Origin: Panax quinquefolius
Taxonomy: Eukaryota; Streptophyta; Magnoliopsida; Apiales; Araliaceae
NCBI GenBank assembly: GCA_020205615.1
Contig: CM035171.1
Location: 119,230,893-119,294,892, forward strand
Length of the DNA stretch: 64,000 nt
Direction of reading: 5' to 3'
In this document: positions 1-10,344 of the stretch, piece by piece
How the letters are laid out: each line of letters begins with the position of its first letter
How positions within the stretch are numbered: position 1 is the first letter of the stretch
Notes under the pieces: model-generated
Databases searched by the model: none
Told to the model about the DNA's origin: nothing
What the model saw: only the letters and a program-made list of their open reading frames with translations
Translations under genes and position numbers: made by a program

Positions 1-8
1 CATTTTTT

Positions 9-2714
9 CGTGACGCCCTCAAAATTAGGTATACGCCACCTATCTTGGGTCGCCACTTACATGGTACATAAATTCAAATACAACTTACTAATATAACTGC
101 TGTGTCCAATACGACATAAAATCGTGAGTTTGAATACAAATATTGTCTACTAGATATTATACAAACTCAAAAGGAGTCCTCATTACAACTATTATCACAC
201 TATTTCACGTAATAGTGAGGACTACTAATGCTATCCTCCGGACCATTACTCCGCTCCCGACTCGTCCAAATGGCTATGTTCTCATTTCACGAAGAATAAT
301 GAAAGAAAAGGGTGAGCTCAACTAGCCCAAGAAGAAATATTATGACTAAGATAATGCGTAATAAATTATCATTAGCCTTCAACAAAGATTAAAACGATAA
401 AATACAATAGATAACCAGGTTTAACTGCAAGTGAAATATGCAATCCATTAAAAGAGTCAAGTAGAGAATAAAATCTACTATCTTTTAGGTTTTAAAAGGT
501 TTTTCATCATCATTATATAATTGAGACTCACTTTTTAATAAATAATACACATCATCGAATCATCCCTCGCACTACTACGCCAAGGATATTTATCAAATTA
601 TCAATGGTCATGACTATACCGAATCACCCCGGTCATAATCATACTAAAACTATCCATCATCGCATTACGTGCCACACCGAGGACTTTTATCACATCATTT
701 ATAACAAGCCACGATTATACCGAATGATCCCCGTCATAATCATACTAAGTTCATCTATACACGTAAGTCAAAGATAACATAATATAACATGAGGATGATG
801 ATAATGACATAATAATTCAATAAAACAAGTTCAAGAATTATTTTATCCAGAATTATTAACGTCCCAAATTGTCAAAATGATACTTTGTTTTGTAGAGTAA
901 AATTCAAGAATGATCGGAAGAATATTTCCATGAAAAGATATTTGGATGAAACGCAAATATCAAGGATATTCTACTAATTTCATGGAGTATAGAAGTCAAA
1001 GTTTTAACCAACTGGGTATAATAAAGAATGGAATAACAAAAGAAATCACCACGCATGCAGATTGTGATGTATGTGTTATTCCAATGTAATAATAATAACG
1101 GAACCAAAGTCGTGAAATTCACACCAACAGGATGTTCCAATGAATAATAAAGATGGAACCAGATCCGGTGTAAAACACACGATAGGATATTCCAAATGTA
1201 ATGATAAAGATTTAAACCAGTCCCAGGTGTAAAACACATGCATGTGATGTTCCAATGTAGAATAATAAAGATTTTAACCAGTCCTGTAAAACACATGCAT
1301 GTGATGTTCCAATGTAATAATAATAAAGATTTTAACCAGTCCTGTAAAACACATGCATGTGATGTTCCAATGTAATAATAGAAGAATGTCACCAAGTATA
1401 GGGTAAACCACGATACAAAAGTTATTCCAATGTAATAATAAGCAATAGAATAACAACATTTCTTCTCTTCATGAATAAGAAAGAATAACACCCACTTACG
1501 GTACAACAAATAATATTTCCTACCTTAGAAGAACCGAATATTGGCAAGGTGAAGTAGCGTAATACTTTTCTTCTTTCTCTCTATAGTTTCTCTCTCTAGA
1601 GTTTCAAAGAATTCGTGAAAATAATGAAGCACTAGGCCTCTATTTATAGAAGATTTCTAGCTTAAAGACCTACCATGTAAAAAGGCAAGTGGCTTCGACG
1701 AATCGGTGATGTGAAAAGAAAAGTGGTTCGATCGCCGTAATGTGAAACGACAAGTGGTTCGATCACCGTAATGTGAAACGACAAGTGGTTTGGCGCTCAG
1801 TAATGTGAAACGGCAAGTGGTTTCGTTCGACGCTCAGTAATGTGAAAACAAAGAAGTGGTTTGACGTCTGGTAAAGGTAATTACTATTGTCGAAAGGTAA
1901 TTACTATTCACAAGGGTAATTACTATTAATTAACGGTAAGGTAATTACTTATCGACGAAGGTAAATACTATCGACGAAGGTAAATACTATCGACGAAGGT
2001 AATTACTATTCACAAAGGTAATTACTATCGACGAAGAGACTCTTAGATAATGACATATGGCCCCCATAAAATAATCAAACTTACCACAAACGCTCCTACA
2101 TATGTACTCTTTATATACATTAAGGATCGAATAAATATTACCACAAATCATTTTATTTTTAATCAACACATTTTTAATCTTTCAACAATTATTAATCATT
2201 TATAACTCTGTCGTCGTCTCAATTAATAATATAACATATTATATGAGATGATATAATGACAATAATTGAATCAATAATATAAGAGATATGATCAAAGAAT
2301 TATCGTAGTAATAATTGAGCATAAATTGAGTGACTTCTCACGTAAGATCAATAATCAATACCGCAAGTCTACTATGCAACCACGCCAGACATCTTGTATT
2401 TTTTACCACGGGTAGTTCAACGCTTTTCAGAACACCTCCGCCGTTATTTTTATAGAAAGATAATTTTGTCGCTTTCTAACTACGACAATACTTCCGCTTA
2501 ATAGGGGTCCACTAATGATTGAGTAGTCGTGCATTTAATATTCCCCGACAAAAAAGAATATTCCCCACCAAACGAATATTTATAACAACTTGCATACTTT
2601 GCAAAATTTATAAATACTACCCACAATTATAATATTATCTTAAATTCACACCATAATATTAAAAATTATTTCGATAAAATTTTAAATCTTTATTGATAAA
2701 ATCAGGGTCTCACA
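9..2714 (-). repeat. 3' LTR of element C
   Basis: This is about 2.7 kb and aligns along its length with 5757-8353 and with the LTRs of elements A, B and D. On the minus strand it starts TGTGAGACCC (near 2714). It carries a TATA-like CTATAAATAG near 1650 and ends in GGGCGTCACG at the window edge. A run of imperfect repeats (about 1080-1450), each carrying TTCCAATGTAATAATAA, lies downstream of that TATA, so it would be in the transcribed leader. A second run of GGTAATTACTAT-type repeats lies upstream of the TATA (about 1880-2040). Confidence 0.85.
1080..1450 (-). repeat. Tandem repeats in the LTR leader of element C
   Basis: About six imperfect units of roughly 55-65 bp each contain the string TTCCAATGTAATAATA and most carry CAGTCC followed by GTAAAACACA. 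Equivalent runs occur in every full LTR of the family (for example 6830-7190, 16300-16720, 24100-24500, 30740-31160 and on the plus strand 40330-40520). Because the array is AT-rich and stop-poor on one strand, it produces long spurious reading frames. Confidence 0.75.
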
Positions 2715-2727
2715 ATCTCCCTCCTTA
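2715..2727 (-). promoter_or_regulatory. Polypurine tract of element C
   Basis: Directly next to the LTR the minus strand reads AAGGAGGGAGAT before TGTGAGACCC. This is the expected place and composition for the plus-strand primer of an LTR retrotransposon, and it matches the tract next to the LTR of element B. Confidence 0.75.
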
Positions 2728-3159
2728 TGGAATTTCGCCCTCGAAATTAGGGTACGACTGGTATGATAAAGAGGTGAGGATACCTTGAATACCTTTATCG
2801 TTGAAAATATTAAATTCATCTTTGCAATCCCACCAAAGATATTTATTCACAATTCATCTTTGCACTACAGTGCCAAAGATATACAATCAGAAAACCAATA
2901 ATCTTTGAGACGCAGCTTAATTGTATCACGACCACGAATTATCCATGCACCACTGGCCAAGGATATTCGTGTTTTCATTTACGGTCATGATTATACCGAA
3001 TAATCCTTGGTCATAATCATACCAAGTTTATCAATGCACTATGGCCAAAGATGACTTTTAGCACATCCATGAATTAATATTTTATTGCTGAGACTCAGCT
3101 CAATAATTAACCCATATCATCGAATCATCCCTGCACTACAGGCCAAGGATATTCATTAA

Positions 3160-3555
3160 TATCACAACCACGAATTATCCATGCACTACGGCCAAAGATA
3201 ATCGTATTCATTAAGTATCACGACCACAAATTATCCATGCACTACTACGGCCAAAGATAATCGTGTATTCATTAAGATCACGACCACAAATTATCCATGC
3301 ACTACTACCAAAGATAATCGTGTATTCATTAGTATCACGACCACAATTATCCATGCACTACGTGCAAAAGATAATCGTGTATTCATTAGTATCACGACCA
3401 CAAATTATCCATGCACTTCACGTGTCAAAGATAATCGTTATTCATTAGTATCACGACCACAAATTATCCATGCACTACTACCAAAGATAATCGTGTATTC
3501 ATTAGTATCACGACCACAAATTATCCATGCACTACGTGCAAAGATAATCGTGTTT
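3160..3555. repeat. 57-bp tandem array, about seven units (element C)
   Basis: Seven head-to-tail copies of a roughly 57-bp unit, each containing CACGACCACAAATTATCC, ATGCACTAC and AAAGATAATCGTG. The array lies in the 3' untranslated part of the element, a few hundred bases from the polypurine tract. The same array occurs in element B (about 25900-26290) and inverted in element D (about 47753-48150). Element A has only about one unit (18251-18305). Confidence 0.8.
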
Positions 3556-4733
3556 TCAATTACGGCCATGATTATACCGAACAATCCTCGGTCATAATCA
3601 TACCAAGTCCATCTATGCATCGTGAGCCATAGATGACTTTCAACATAATATAAGCATGAGGATCATGTCAATGATATAAAGAATCAATCAAATGAGATAA
3701 AGGATAAATATTAAACATTTATAATATAATTTATCCAGATTCAAGAATATCCCCATGTTATCAATCACTTAATAATCTCATAATCTAATATCATTAATAT
3801 TATAACAACATTTTAATCACTTCTTAAATTTATAAATAATTTATCTCAATTGTTTACGCTTTACCATATAATGCATTTAATCATTCAAAATGCCATACTC
3901 ATAAGATATCATCACCAATTATCAAATCCCTCATCAAAAAAAAATATGCATATACTCTATATAGGATTCTCTAGCCATAAAATCCTATTTTCAACTTTGT
4001 TACTTCACATAACATATTTAACTCATATGTTCAGTAATTAAACTATTTTCATGAAAAATACCAAATCAGTCCCAAAATATTTCTTTTCTGGGATTTAGCA
4101 TAATATAGTCCCATAATGAAAATATATTTTTCTCGAATTTTAAAATTCATTTACTATTTTTCAAAAATCAATTTCTAATTAATTCTTAAGAAATTAGCTA
4201 CCTCAAGTTTAACTCCAAAATTCCCAAATCTTGGAAGGACCTTACATATATTAACGTGAGCTTCTATTTTAAATTTCATGGTCATCGGAGTTATAGAACT
4301 CAGGTTATAGCGTTTTTTCATTTGAAAAACCTAAATATTGAAATAGTCATAACTTGCTCATTTTAAGTCGAATGAGCTCATTTTTGGACAGGAGGTACTT
4401 TATACCATATACCTTCATGTCCCAAAAGGCCAGAATTTTTCTCATAATTTAAGTGGCCGAAACAGCCCTCTAAAATCATGGCAGCAATTTTTTTCGGTTT
4501 TTGCAGCTTTGCCTCCCTTTGCTAAAATCAGTCCACACAAAAATCTACAACACCTTTTCAGTAATTCCACTTGGATTAGTTAGGTAACTCATAGATCTAA
4601 CTCTAGGACTTGACCAAACTCAAAATTCAAAATATAATAGGAGATATGGTTAATTGAATTTCATGTTACGTTTTTCACCAAAATCGATTATCAACTCTTT
4701 GTGATTTCTAAGAAACTTTCATGTTTTCACATA

Positions 4734-5069
4734 CTAACCAACATAACTCATCTTAAAACTTACTAATACTTCATATACCCATGATTTTATCAGTTCTATA
4801 CTTTTATTATGACTTTCATCATAATCTACGTAAAATGATCCTTTTAGTTGAAAAAATATTTGAGGTTTAAGAAATGAGTTTTTTGTCTTTGGGTCAATAC
4901 AAAATTCGATTTCACGCTCTAGGTAGGCTAAGAAATTTTCAAGAATACGTCCAAGAAATTTATTAATGATAGAAATATCATTCAAAACTACTACTCTTAT
5001 CCAAGACTTGGATAAGACGTTACATTGATACCAATCGTGACTTTCATCCCAACTTTGATAAGACGTCAC
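4734..5069 (-). pseudogene. Truncated reverse-transcriptase start (element C)
   Basis: An open 111-codon stretch contains LAYLEREIEFCIDP near its middle. This resembles the segment just before the catalytic part of Ty3/gypsy reverse transcriptase (consensus-like 'PPEREVEFxIDL'). The similarity ends within about 25 residues, and no polymerase motifs (such as the YxDD box), RNase H or integrase follow. Homologous stubs ending at the same point occur in A (about 19590-19800), B (27595-27780) and D (46316-46490). The assignment rests on one motif and on its position downstream of protease remnants in the sister elements. Confidence 0.6.
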
Positions 5070-5097
5070 AATGACACCTTACATAAATGTATAGTCA

Positions 5098-5590
5098 AAA
5101 ACTGCTTTTAGAAATTAGAATCTTTGGGAAGTGCTCAAGGAAACCTTCGTACATGGGAGGCCATGCTTCTAGGTTATGATAGATATCATATGGCCACGTA
5201 ATTATCCTTGGTTTACCCAATAGACCCCAAAGAAAAATGAGAAGATTACTATCATATTCTTCCCAATGGTGAGTATTCTCTTGATTTATCATTATCTCCA
5301 TTTGCCTCAAATTGAGAATTATACTTCAAACAAACACCAAGATCATATAGGTAGTGCTCAGTAAATATACTCAAAGAAGTGGATGAGCACAACCTCATCT
5401 TATGATGACACGAGGTTGTATGTCATTAGACATCTTGTATGATAGTGGCAAAACACTCTTCCAACGTTGGGTTCGCCTCACCCTAGTTGATTCACCAATA
5501 TAACTACTAAATGATGACCACCGCTCTATTCCATCATATACCCCTTTCGCTCAACCTAGCTACACTCTTATTACCTGAAAGGAATTGTGA
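5098..5590 (-). other. Segment of unknown origin replacing gag in element C
   Basis: Where elements A and B carry gag and protease remnants, C carries about 490 bp of unrelated sequence. Part of it is open on the sense strand: 71 codons ending at 5095, containing HHWEEYDSNLL, GLLGKPRIITWPYD and AWPPMYEGFLE. The same segment, better preserved, lies at 43222-43748 (+) inside element E. I do not recognise the protein. Conservation of reading frame in two contexts suggests it was once coding. Confidence 0.6.
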
Positions 5591-5744
5591 AGCAAAAGGG
5601 TTAATTAATATATCAAATATTATCCCTATACTCTGACCGACCAATTAAATACCAAATAAATTTAGGTAGGTCATACTAGCTAAGTAATTCCCGCTCTCCC
5701 TCCTAGTACTATTCTCACATCTTAGCCGTGGATCATATCCCTAA

Positions 5745-5756
5745 GCTCGATACTAA
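5745..5756 (-). promoter_or_regulatory. Primer-binding site of element C (degraded)
   Basis: On the minus strand TTAGTATCGAGC follows the LTR end. It is a degraded form of the initiator-Met type site TGGTATCAGAGC seen intact in element B (29665-29676). The difference includes the lost CAG. Confidence 0.6.
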
Positions 5757-8353
5757 TCGTGACGCCCCCAAAATTAGGTATACGCCACCTATCTTGGGTT
5801 GCCACTTACATGGTACATAAATTCAAATACAACTTACTAATATAACTGCATGTGTACAATACGACATAAACCGTGAGTTTGAATACAAATATTGTCTACT
5901 AGATATTATACAAACTCAAAAGGAGTCCTCATTACAACTATTATCACACTATTTCACGAATAGTGAGGACTACTAATGCTATCCTCTGGACCATTACTCC
6001 GCTCCCGACTCGTCTCAAATATGTTCTCATTTCACGAAGAAATGCTGAAAGAAAGAAAAAAGGGTGAGCTCAACTAGCCCAAAGAAGAAATATTATGACT
6101 AAGATAATGCGTAATAAATTATCATTAGCCTTCAACAAGATTAAACCGATAAAATACAATAGACAACCGGTTTAATCATAGCAATGAATATGCAATCCAT
6201 TAAAAGAGTCAAGTAGAGAATAAAATCTACTATCTTTTAGGTTTTAAAAGGTTTTTCATCATCATTATAGTGAGACTCACTTTTTAATAAATAATACACA
6301 TCATCGAATCACCCCGCACTACTACCAAGGATATTCATCAAATTATCAATGGTCATGACTATACCGAATCACCCCCTCGGTCATAATCATACCAAAACTA
6401 TCCATCAACGCATTACGGTGCCACCGAGGACTTTTATCACATCATTTATAACAAGCCATGATTATACCGAATGATCCTCGGTCATAATCATACTAAGTTC
6501 ATCTATACACGTAAGTTCAAGATAACATAATATAACATGAGGATGATGACAATGACATAATAATTCAATAAAACAAGTTCAAGAATTATTTTATCCAGAA
6601 TTATTAACGTCCAAATTGTCAAAATGATACTGCTTTTGTAGAGTAAAAAATTCAAGAATGATCGTAAGAATATTTCCATGAAAAGATATCGGATGAAACG
6701 CAAATATCAAGGATATTCTACTAATTTCATGGAGTATATAAGTCAAAGTTTTAACCAACCGGGTATAATAAAGAATGGAATAACAAAAGAAATCACCATG
6801 CATGCGGTGATTGCGCCATGCATAAAAGTTATTCCAATGTAATAATAATAACGGAACCAGTCGTGTGAAATTCACACCAACAGATGTTCCAATGTAATAA
6901 TAAAGATGGAACCAGATCCCAGTAAAACACACGATAGGATATATTCCAATGTAATGATAAAGATTTAAACCAGTCCGGTGTAAAACACATGCATGTGATG
7001 TTCCAATGTATAATAAAGATTTTAACCAGTCCTGTGTAAAACACATGCATGGATGTTCCAAATGTAATAATAAAAAGATTTTAACCGGTCCTGTAAAACA
7101 CACGCATGTGATGTTCCAATGTAATAATAGAAGAATGTCACCAAGTATAGGGTAAACCACGATACAAAGTTATTCCAATGTAATAATAAGCGATAGAATA
7201 ACAACCGCTCTCTTCATGAATAAGAAAGAATAACACCCTTACTTACGGTCACAACAAATAATATTCCTACCTACCTAGAAGAACTCAATATCGGCGAGGT
7301 GAAGTAGCGAAATCACTTTTCTTCTTTGTCTCTCTATAGTTTCTCTAGAGTTTCAATTGAATTCGTGAAAAATAATGAAGCACTAGGCCTCTATTTATAG
7401 AAGATTTCTAGCTTAGACCTACCATGTAAAAAGGCAAGTGGCTTGACGAATCGTGGTGATGTGAAAAGAAAAGTGGTTCGACGCTTTTATAATGTGAAAA
7501 CGGCAAGTGGTTTGACGTCTGGTAAAGGTAATTACTATTGTCAAGGTAATTACTATTCACAAGGGTAATTACTATTGACGAAGGTAATTACTTATCGACG
7601 AAGGTAAATACTATCGACGGAAGGTAAATACTATCGACGGTAATTACTATTCACAAAGGTAATTACTATCGATGAAGAGACTCTTAGATAATGACATATA
7701 CGGGCCCCCATAAAATAATCAAACTTACCACAAACGCCTCATAATGTACTTTTTATATACATTAAGGATTGAATAAATATTACCACAAATCATTTTATTT
7801 TTAATCAACACATTTTTAATCTTTCAACAATTATTAATCATTTATAACTTGTCGTCTCAATTAATAATATAACATATATTATATGATGATAATCGTGACA
7901 ATAATTGAATCAATAATATAAGAGATATGATGCAACAATTATCGTAGTAATAATTGAGCATAAATGAAAGTGACTTCTCACGTAAGATCAATAATCAATA
8001 CCGTATGCTACTACGCAACCACGCCAGACATCGTATTTTTTACCACCGGTAGTTCAACAGCTTTTCACTAGAATACCTCCGCCGTTATTTTTATAGAAAG
8101 ATAATTTTGTCGCTTTCTAACTACGATAATACTTCCGTTATGGGGTCCACTTAATGATTGAGTCATCGTATTTAATATTCCCCGACAAAAAAGAATATTC
8201 CCCACCAAACGAATATTTATAACAACTTGCATACTTTGCAAAATTTATAAATACTACCCACAACTATAATATTATCTTAAATTCACACCATAATATTAAA
8301 AAATTATTTCGACAAAATTTTAAATCTTTATTGATAAAATCTGGGGTCTCACA
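5757..8353 (-). repeat. 5' LTR of element C
   Basis: About 2.6 kb, collinear with 9-2714. On the minus strand it starts TGTGAGACCCCAG at 8353 and ends in CGTCACGA-type sequence at 5757. A TATA-like box (CTATAAATAG) lies near 7391-7400. Differences from the left LTR are mostly short indels, many at CAG/CTG positions. Confidence 0.85.
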
Positions 8354-9021
8354 CTTTCGACTGAGGGGACTAGCATGGGAGAGGGTTGTGTCAGGCAGGG
8401 ATGGGTGGCACGGCAAACCGGGTTTGGAGTACATATGGGAGCGAACACACAAGGAAGGGAGGTAACTAACTAATTACTTATCAAAACTATTATTATCTCT
8501 CAAGTACTAGACAATATTTTCTTCTATTGTTAACTTTGTGATCGCCGACATCGACTTCTCATGTCGTTTATCCTCGACGGGCCAGTCGCCGTTTTAGTGT
8601 TGACTTGTTGAACTATGCAGGATATTGGACACGTCTTGGTGATTGGGACCTGGAGAAAGATCTTGGCGTTAACATATTCCATCTTCGAAAATGAATATTA
8701 CATAATATTATTATATAATAATGCGTTCCTTACTAATTTAATTTGTGATCCAAATCTAAAGATAGGCCAAGAACAATTCAATAGACATGTGCTCTAGCTA
8801 TAAATTTAAAAAAAAAAAAAAAAAAAGAAGAGAAAATATTAACACCAATTTTATTCACCAACTTGAGAATTTGACCCACCAGACATGGAAAACAGATAAG
8901 TTAAAGAGTGAAGTTAATTATGTTGCACTAGAGGCCATATTTAATGGCCACCTCTTTTTTAGCAAACATAATTGATGAGCCACACACTGAACAACAAAAA
9001 AGTAGTAGTAAACCACACTAA
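8354..9021. other. Intergenic spacer, 3' flank of first EDGP-like gene
   Basis: AT-rich host DNA between element C and the stop codon of the first EDGP-like gene. An A-run of about 20 lies at 8807-8825. No coding region or RNA gene is supported. Confidence 0.6.
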
Positions 9022-10278
9022 TTAAGCATCTGCCGCAAAGTTGAAGTTGGCACAGACTTGTTTACGGAACACGAGCGAGCTGAATCCCAAATTTGAAGAA
9101 GCAAGATCAAACTCTAACAAATTCTCCTCCATTTGATACCCTCCTATCACAATTGAAGTTGTAGGCTTTTTCCCACCGTCCACAAACCCTAGGCACAAAA
9201 CCTCATTGCTCACCTTCACCATGGAATTCCATCCAAAAATCCTCCAATACACATCCTTGCTTTGCAAAACAAGATCAATTGTAGGCACAGCCGGGCCAGT
9301 ATACGCCGTACCGATCTCTTTTGCGTTAAAACATGCCCCGAATGGTGCCACGGATGCAACTCTAGTGACATTTACTTCTTTTACAAAAGCTTTAACTACG
9401 GCTTTAAAAATTTTAGTGTGCAAGACTGTGTATGGATCCACGGTGCTGATCTTTGTTCCCCCGGTGCCATCAGTAGTGTTGATGGACAATAATTTGGAGT
9501 CTACAGGGACGGATTTATCGTTGATTTTAATAGATTTTACTCCGATGAAGTATTCAGCTGACGAATCGCCTACAGAGTAAGCGGCTGCAGTACTTATTGG
9601 GTTGATAAGAAGTGGGGTGTGAGTTAGAGGTGCGGTTGAAGAATCTACATCACCAAAAAATACAGCGCCATTTGAGGACGACGATGAACTCAAACAAACG
9701 GCGAATTTCTTGTTCAAGCTAAAAGATGATGAAAATTGGGATGGAAGTGATATTTTTGTCCTTCCGAGGCCTGCCATGCCCTTGACACCACTAGCAAGAT
9801 TGCCTAAGAGAAATGTGGACCCACAAACAAAGAGAAATTGTGAGACCGATGCGGATTGGACAGACAAGACGTCGGAGCCGACGGTGCCGCTCGTAGCACT
9901 GTGGGCCACAGAGTTTGACGGAAGGAGGACACACGTGTTATTGGTGCAGCCTGGCCTAGGGGCCGAATAACACTCGGTCATACAGTCGTGTGCATTTGCA
10001 AGTGAGCATTGGGCTGAGTTACAACGGGCTGGACGGTAGGTGGAGGTAGTGTAGCCCTGATCGCAATCAACCCATAAGAATTGGCCTCCGAGATCTAGGG
10101 TTAGGGTTACGGGGACAGGAGGGGTTCTTTGTTTGATTTGTGTGAGGTATTGGAGGGTTGACAAGTCTTTGGAGACCGGAATAACGAGGCCCTTGGACTT
10201 AATAGGGGATTGGGCTAAGGTTGAAGATGTGAAAAGGAGACAAGAAAATAATAAGAAAAGAAAGGATGAATGAGCCAT
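9022..10278 (-). CDS. EDGP / basic 7S globulin-like secreted protein (pepsin-fold, probable glycosidase-inhibitor family)
   Basis: An intronless 418-residue gene. Residues 1-23 form a signal peptide (hydrophobic core FLFLLFSCLLF, cut after LAQ). The rest is the two-lobed pepsin fold of the EDGP / TAXI xylanase inhibitor / XEGIP / gamma-conglutin family, known as apoplastic proteins that mostly bind microbial glycosidases or have storage or signalling roles. In place of the first catalytic D-T/S-G it has DLGG (62-65). The second catalytic site is STVDPYTVL (278-286), which lacks D-T/S-G, so proteolysis is unlikely. Paired cysteines include DC (71-72), C86, C91, C99, C103, C111 and C116. N-X-T sites lie at 113, 267 and 303. 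The start is supported by the signal peptide and a TATA box about 60 bp upstream. It is a close paralogue of 51453-52730. The exact target cannot be read from sequence. Confidence 0.92.
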   Translation of the reverse strand: MAHSSFLFLLFSCLLFTSSTLAQSPIKSKGLVIPVSKDLSTLQYLTQIKQRTPPVPVTLTLDLGGQFLWVDCDQGYTTSTYRPARCNSAQCSLANAHDCMTECYSAPRPGCTNNTCVLLPSNSVAHSATSGTVGSDVLSVQSASVSQFLFVCGSTFLLGNLASGVKGMAGLGRTKISLPSQFSSSFSLNKKFAVCLSSSSSSNGAVFFGDVDSSTAPLTHTPLLINPISTAAAYSVGDSSAEYFIGVKSIKINDKSVPVDSKLLSINTTDGTGGTKISTVDPYTVLHTKIFKAVVKAFVKEVNVTRVASVAPFGACFNAKEIGTAYTGPAVPTIDLVLQSKDVYWRIFGWNSMVKVSNEVLCLGFVDGGKKPTTSIVIGGYQMEENLLEFDLASSNLGFSSLVFRKQVCANFNFAADA

Positions 10279-10320
10279 ATATGCAATTTCAGGAGAAGAC
10301 TCCGGATGTGTGATTGAAGA

Positions 10321-10344
10321 TGTGGAAGGCCATACCCTTTTATA
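10321..10344 (-). promoter_or_regulatory. Core promoter of first EDGP-like gene
   Basis: On the minus strand TATAAAA (10344-10338) is followed closely by TGGCCTTCCACA (10332-10321), about 45-65 bp upstream of the ATG. The same TGGCCTTCCACA follows the TATAAAA of the divergent paralogue (51370-51381), which supports both as real promoter/5'-UTR sequence kept since duplication. Confidence 0.7.

Larger units (their letters stand above)
9..8353 (-). mobile_element. Element C: non-autonomous Ty3/gypsy LTR retrotransposon
   Basis: Two long direct repeats (about 9-2714 and 5757-8353) bracket a 3.0-kb interior. Read on the minus strand each LTR begins TGTGAGACCC and ends GGGGGCGTCACA. The right copy is the 5' LTR and is followed by a degraded primer site like the initiator-Met type; the interior ends in a purine tract next to the left LTR. 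The interior holds a segment of unknown origin (5098-5590), a short reverse-transcriptase stub (4734-5069) and a tandem array (3160-3555). No gag, protease, RNase H or integrase was found, so it would need proteins from another element. The right flank is CTTTC; the left flank, at the window edge, resembles it (TTTTC) but is not identical, so the target duplication is only suggested. Confidence 0.85.

Noticed and set aside
904..1509. 201-codon open frame (and similar frames at 6591-7160, 16220-16747, 22297-22659, 24020-24349)
   Set aside because: They fall inside LTR leader tandem repeats that are AT-rich and free of stops on one strand; the peptide is a repeat of YYYIG/HWNI-type text and the frame is not kept between LTR copies.
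3263..3448. Repetitive peptides from the 57-bp arrays (also 25944-26367 and 47748-48233)
   Set aside because: Unit length near a multiple of three creates open frames on both strands at once; no conservation of one frame over others.
3160..3555. CRISPR-like repeat pattern
   Set aside because: Units are contiguous and repeat as a whole with no unique spacers; the host is a plant and the array sits inside a retrotransposon.
9206..9970. Open frames antisense to the first EDGP-like gene
   Set aside because: Shadows of a well-supported gene on the other strand.
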